From: Methylovirgula sp.
GTDB taxonomy: Bacteria > Pseudomonadota > Alphaproteobacteria > Rhizobiales > Beijerinckiaceae
DNA: 7,912 bases
NCBI GenBank assembly: GCA_030044485.1
Contig: JASHVQ010000251.1
Span: forward strand, 1 to 7,912
Direction: 5' to 3'
Below the pieces are notes generated by a model. The model searched no databases. It was given only the letters and a program-made list of their open reading frames with translations, and was not told the DNA's origin. The position numbers and the translations under genes are program-made. This document shows positions 5,661-7,912 of the stretch, piece after piece. Within the stretch, counting starts at the first letter, position 1. Every line of letters starts with the position of its first letter.

Positions 5661-5912
5661 TCAGCCTCCCGTCATGGGCGGGAAAAAGGCGACCTCTTCA
5701 ACGCCGGCGATCGGTTGATCGGGCCTGGCGTGGCATCGGTCGAGCGCGGCGCGCACGCTGCCTTGGTCGGCAAAGGCCGCGCCGTAATTTTCGCCGCGCC
5801 GCTTCAGCCAGGCGACGAGATCGGCGAGTGTTTTCACGGAGGCGGGCGGGTCGATCTCCTCCTCGGCGATCCCGACGCGCTCGCGCACCCAGGCGAAATA
5901 AAGCGCTCTCAC
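5661..5912 (-). CDS. moaD: Molybdopterin synthase sulfur-carrier subunit MoaD
   Basis: This 83-residue ubiquitin-fold sulfur carrier has its C-terminal glycine pair activated by MoeB-type enzymes to a thiocarboxylate, and it donates sulfur within the MoaD-MoaE complex. It begins MRALYFAWVRERVG and ends VAFFPPMTGG, with the essential terminal GG. The start is a GTG (5910-5912) overlapping the pgsA stop as GTGA, preceded by the purine-rich GAGAGG. The longer open frame upstream of the GTG lies within pgsA and translates to unrelated low-complexity sequence. Length and both termini fit the family. Its position between pgsA and moaE is the common Rhizobiales order. Confidence 0.95.
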   Translation of the reverse strand: MRALYFAWVRERVGIAEEEIDPPASVKTLADLVAWLKRRGENYGAAFADQGSVRAALDRCHARPDQPIAGVEEVAFFPPMTGG

Positions 5913-6514
5913 GGACCTCTCTCTTCGACGGCATGCCTGATACCCGCCTGAAGGTAATCCCAGCCCGTATAAAGCGTCAGCAAGGCCGAAACCCAGAGAA
6001 GCGCAAGACCGATATGCGTCGTCCCCGGAATGAGCCTTTCGCCGGCCGGCCCGGCGATCAAAAAGCCAAGCGCGACGAGCTGCAGAAAAGTCTTCCACTT
6101 GGCGACATTGCTCACCGGGACCGAGACCTTGAGCTCAGCCAGATATTCGCGCAGGCCGGAGACGAGAATTTCGCGGCAGAGAATGATGATCGCCGCCCAA
6201 AGCGAGAAGCTGGCGATCGTGCGGTCGGCAACCAGCATCAGGAGCACGGCGGAGACCAGCAATTTGTCGGCGATCGGATCGAGCATGCGGCCGAGCGAAG
6301 ATTGCTGCGCCCAAGCCCGCGCCAGATAGCCGTCGAGAAAGTCGCTGATCCCCGCGAGAATGAAAATACCGAGCGCCAGCCAGCGCATCGCGAAGACGCC
6401 CGGCCAGAAGAGGCAGGCGACCACGACCGGCACGGCGATCACCCGCCCGTAGGTCAGAAGGTTGGGCAGGTTCAGGCGCCGGTCGGCGCCGGTCGGGATC
6501 GTCGAATTCAGCAT
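5909..6514 (-). CDS. pgsA: CDP-diacylglycerol--glycerol-3-phosphate 3-phosphatidyltransferase (phosphatidylglycerophosphate synthase)
   Basis: This is a 201-residue inner-membrane enzyme of phospholipid synthesis that joins CDP-diacylglycerol and glycerol 3-phosphate to make phosphatidylglycerophosphate, the precursor of phosphatidylglycerol and cardiolipin. The CDP-alcohol phosphatidyltransferase signature is complete: D58, D61, G62, A65, R66, G75, D79 and D83 (SDFLDGYLAR, then GRMLDPIADK). The N-terminus carries the typical LNLPNLLTYGRV. Hydrophobic segments lie near 23-40, 44-57, 85-98, 103-118, 143-156 and 167-183. Two in-frame ATGs compete, at 6512-6514 and 6527-6529 (5 residues longer), and neither has a good ribosome-binding site. 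I take the shorter because the family core begins right after it. The TGA overlaps the moaD start. A 10-bp sequence, GGCGCCGGTC, is repeated in tandem at 6475-6494 within its N-terminal codons. Confidence 0.94.
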   Translation of the reverse strand: MLNSTIPTGADRRLNLPNLLTYGRVIAVPVVVACLFWPGVFAMRWLALGIFILAGISDFLDGYLARAWAQQSSLGRMLDPIADKLLVSAVLLMLVADRTIASFSLWAAIIILCREILVSGLREYLAELKVSVPVSNVAKWKTFLQLVALGFLIAGPAGERLIPGTTHIGLALLWVSALLTLYTGWDYLQAGIRHAVEERGP

Positions 6515-6529
6515 GGGCCGAAGGAACAT

Positions 6530-6764
6530 GCCGATTGGGCCGGCGTCAATAGAGGGCGCAGGCCCCACGCGGACGTGCGATTTGGGCGTTGCGCGGCGTT
6601 CGCCACATGTAGCGCAGCCTCGCCGGACCGGCATAGGTCCGCAACTGGGCGCGAAGCCGCCGTCGAACTCGGCGAGCAGCGAAAACCCCGGGGTCAGATG
6701 CAGTTCGCCGGCGGTCAGTTCGGCACGATTGCCCGCCGCCGTGCCAGCCGTGCGACGCAGGCTT
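6530..6764. other. Gap between uvrC and pgsA with no convincing gene
   Basis: These 235 bases lie inside the uvrC-pgsA-moaD-moaE run. Minus-strand frames stay open across much of it, including one continuous with pgsA, but the translations match nothing I recognise and have no plausible start with a ribosome-binding site. GGCACG (6722-6727) and CGTGCC (6740-6745) form a 6-bp inverted repeat shortly after the uvrC stop, too weak and without the T-run expected of a terminator. A promoter for pgsA may lie here, but I cannot point to one. Confidence 0.5.
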
Positions 6765-7912
6765 TCACGCGCCTTCGGCGTGGAAAAAATCATAGACGAG
6801 CCTGGCGGTCGCGGCATTGATGCCCGTGACTTTTTCCAAGTCCGCGAGACCGGCGCGGGAGATTGCCTTGGCGGTGCCAAAGGCGTTGAGGAGCGCGCGT
6901 TTGCGGGCCGGGCCGATGCCGGCGATCTCGTCGAGCGGATTGGCGGTAAAGGCCTTCTTGCGGCGCGCCCGATGCGTGCCGATCGCGAAGCGATGCGCCT
7001 CGTCGCGCAGCCGCTCGACGAAATAGAGCGCCGGATCGCGCGGCGAAAGCCGGAACGGCTCTTTGCCGGCGACAAAAAATGTCTCGCGGCCCGCGTCGCG
7101 ATCCGGCCCTTTGGCGATCGCCACGACGGGAATGTCGTCGAGGCCGAGTTCGGCGAGCACTTGGCCGGCGGCATCGAACTGCCCCTGCCCGCCGTCGATG
7201 ATGACGAGGTCGGGGCGCTGTGGAAAGGCATCGGCCTCGGGAGCGGCGCTTTCCTCGCGAACGAGCCGCGTGAAACGGCGGCGCAAAACTTCGCGCATCA
7301 TGGCGTAGTCGTCGCCGCGCGCCAGATCCTCGCCCTTGATGTTGAAGCTGCGGTAATGCGCCTTCACGAAGCCGTCGGCGCCGGCGACGATCATCGCTCC
7401 GACCGCATTCGCGCCCATGATGTGGGAATTGTCGAAGACCTCTATGCGGCGCGGCGGCTTGGCGAGGCCGAAGGCCGCGGCGAGCGCTGCCAGCAGTTTC
7501 TCCTGGCTCGCGCCTTCCGAGAGCTTGCGCCCCAGCGTTTCGCGCGCATTCTGCGCGGCGTGTTCGACGAGGTCCTTGCGCTCGCCGCGTTGCGGCACGG
7601 CGACCTCGACGCGATGGCCCATGCGCTCGCCAAGCGCCTCGGCCAGGACTTCGCGGTCCTCGATCGCATGCGACAGCAGGACGAGACGCGGCGCCGGCCG
7701 TTCGCCGTAGAATTGCGCGATAAAGGCGTCGAGCACTTCGCTCGGCGAAAGACTTTTGTCGGCGCGCGGGAAATAGGCGCGGTTGCCCCAATTCTGAAAC
7801 GTCCGGAAGAAGAAGACTTCGATGCAGAATTGGCCCGCGTCTTCGGCGATCGCGAAGACATCGGCTTCTTCGACCGTGCGCGGATTGATGCCTTGCGCGC
7901 CCTGAACGGCCG
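6765..7912 (-). CDS. uvrC: Excinuclease ABC subunit C, C-terminal part (5' end off window)
   Basis: This is the C-terminal 381 residues of UvrC, the nuclease of nucleotide excision repair that is recruited by UvrB and cuts on both sides of the lesion. Complete proteins have roughly 600-680 residues, so the N-terminal GIY-YIG domain and the UvrB-binding UVR motif are expected beyond the right edge. Visible are the [12 protein letters not shown] and [14 protein letters not shown] blocks and the RNase H-like 5'-nuclease domain. The nuclease domain has FDNSHIMG (aspartate codon at 7431-7433), VIIDGGQGQ (aspartate near 7194-7196) and RDEAHRFAI (histidine codon at 6993-6995), the conserved acidic and histidine positions of the active site. 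A C-terminal double helix-hairpin-helix DNA-binding region follows ([17 protein letters not shown] and [19 protein letters not shown]). The frame is intact from the edge to the TGA. It is the first gene seen of the minus-strand run leading to pgsA. Confidence 0.96.
   Translation of the reverse strand, partial: AVQGAQGINPRTVEEADVFAIAEDAGQFCIEVFFFRTFQNWGNRAYFPRADKSLSPSEVLDAFIAQFYGERPAPRLVLLSHAIEDREVLAEALGERMGHRVEVAVPQRGERKDLVEHAAQNARETLGRKLSEGASQEKLLAALAAAFGLAKPPRRIEVFDNSHIMGANAVGAMIVAGADGFVKAHYRSFNIKGEDLARGDDYAMMREVLRRRFTRLVREESAAPEADAFPQRPDLVIIDGGQGQFDAAGQVLAELGLDDIPVVAIAKGPDRDAGRETFFVAGKEPFRLSPRDPALYFVERLRDEAHRFAIGTHRARRKKAFTANPLDEIAGIGPARKRALLNAFGTAKAISRAGLADLEKVTGINAATARLVYDFFHAEGA

Noticed and set aside
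6722..6745. Possible intrinsic terminator after uvrC
   Set aside because: Only a 6-bp stem with a 12-base loop and no T-run; too weak to call.
5555..6820. Plus-strand open frame of 421 codons over moaE, moaD and pgsA
   Set aside because: Arginine-rich antisense shadow; the three minus-strand genes are unambiguous.

Overview
The window is GC-rich, compactly coded bacterial chromosome. The gene content and order point to an alphaproteobacterium of the Hyphomicrobiales (Rhizobiales), possibly a methylotrophic relative of Beijerinckiaceae. This rests on a soxBDA-like operon beside GlxA-type and XRE-cupin regulators, and on the order uvrC-pgsA-moaD-moaE, which I know from many Rhizobiales genomes. 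The lineage is an inference; there is no rRNA or other taxonomic marker in the window.

Left part (1-2481, minus strand): three subunit genes of a heterotetrameric flavoenzyme in the order beta, delta, alpha (soxB-soxD-soxA). The genes are separated by 5 bases and then overlap by 4 (ATGA). The alpha gene runs off the left edge. This family contains both tetrahydrofolate-dependent sarcosine oxidase and N-methylglutamate dehydrogenase (MgdABCD) of the N-methylglutamate route of methylamine use. Several features of the beta and delta proteins, plus the neighbouring regulators, make me favour N-methylglutamate dehydrogenase, but this is not proven.

Middle part (2482-4237): an 89-base divergent promoter region leads to a plus-strand GlxA-type regulator (DJ-1/PfpI-like domain plus AraC helix-turn-helix). 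A minus-strand XRE-cupin regulator follows, and the two genes overlap tail to tail by 4 bases. Both regulators plausibly control amine metabolism encoded by the left operon and by genes beyond the left edge.

A 368-base non-coding stretch (4238-4605) holds a weak candidate promoter for the XRE gene, a small CCGGC-GAGA-GCCGG hairpin resembling dispersed repeats, and a clean 9-bp inverted repeat just before the next gene. That gene (4606-5199) encodes a small exported protein of unknown function.

Right part (5203-7912, minus strand): a housekeeping run read from right to left. It comprises uvrC (excision-repair nuclease, 5' end beyond the right edge), pgsA (phosphatidylglycerophosphate synthase), moaD and moaE (the two subunits of molybdopterin synthase). 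pgsA and moaD overlap at GTGA, and moaD and moaE are 2 bases apart. About 235 bases without a convincing gene separate uvrC from pgsA. I found no tRNA, rRNA, CRISPR array, insertion sequence or clearly novel multi-gene system.
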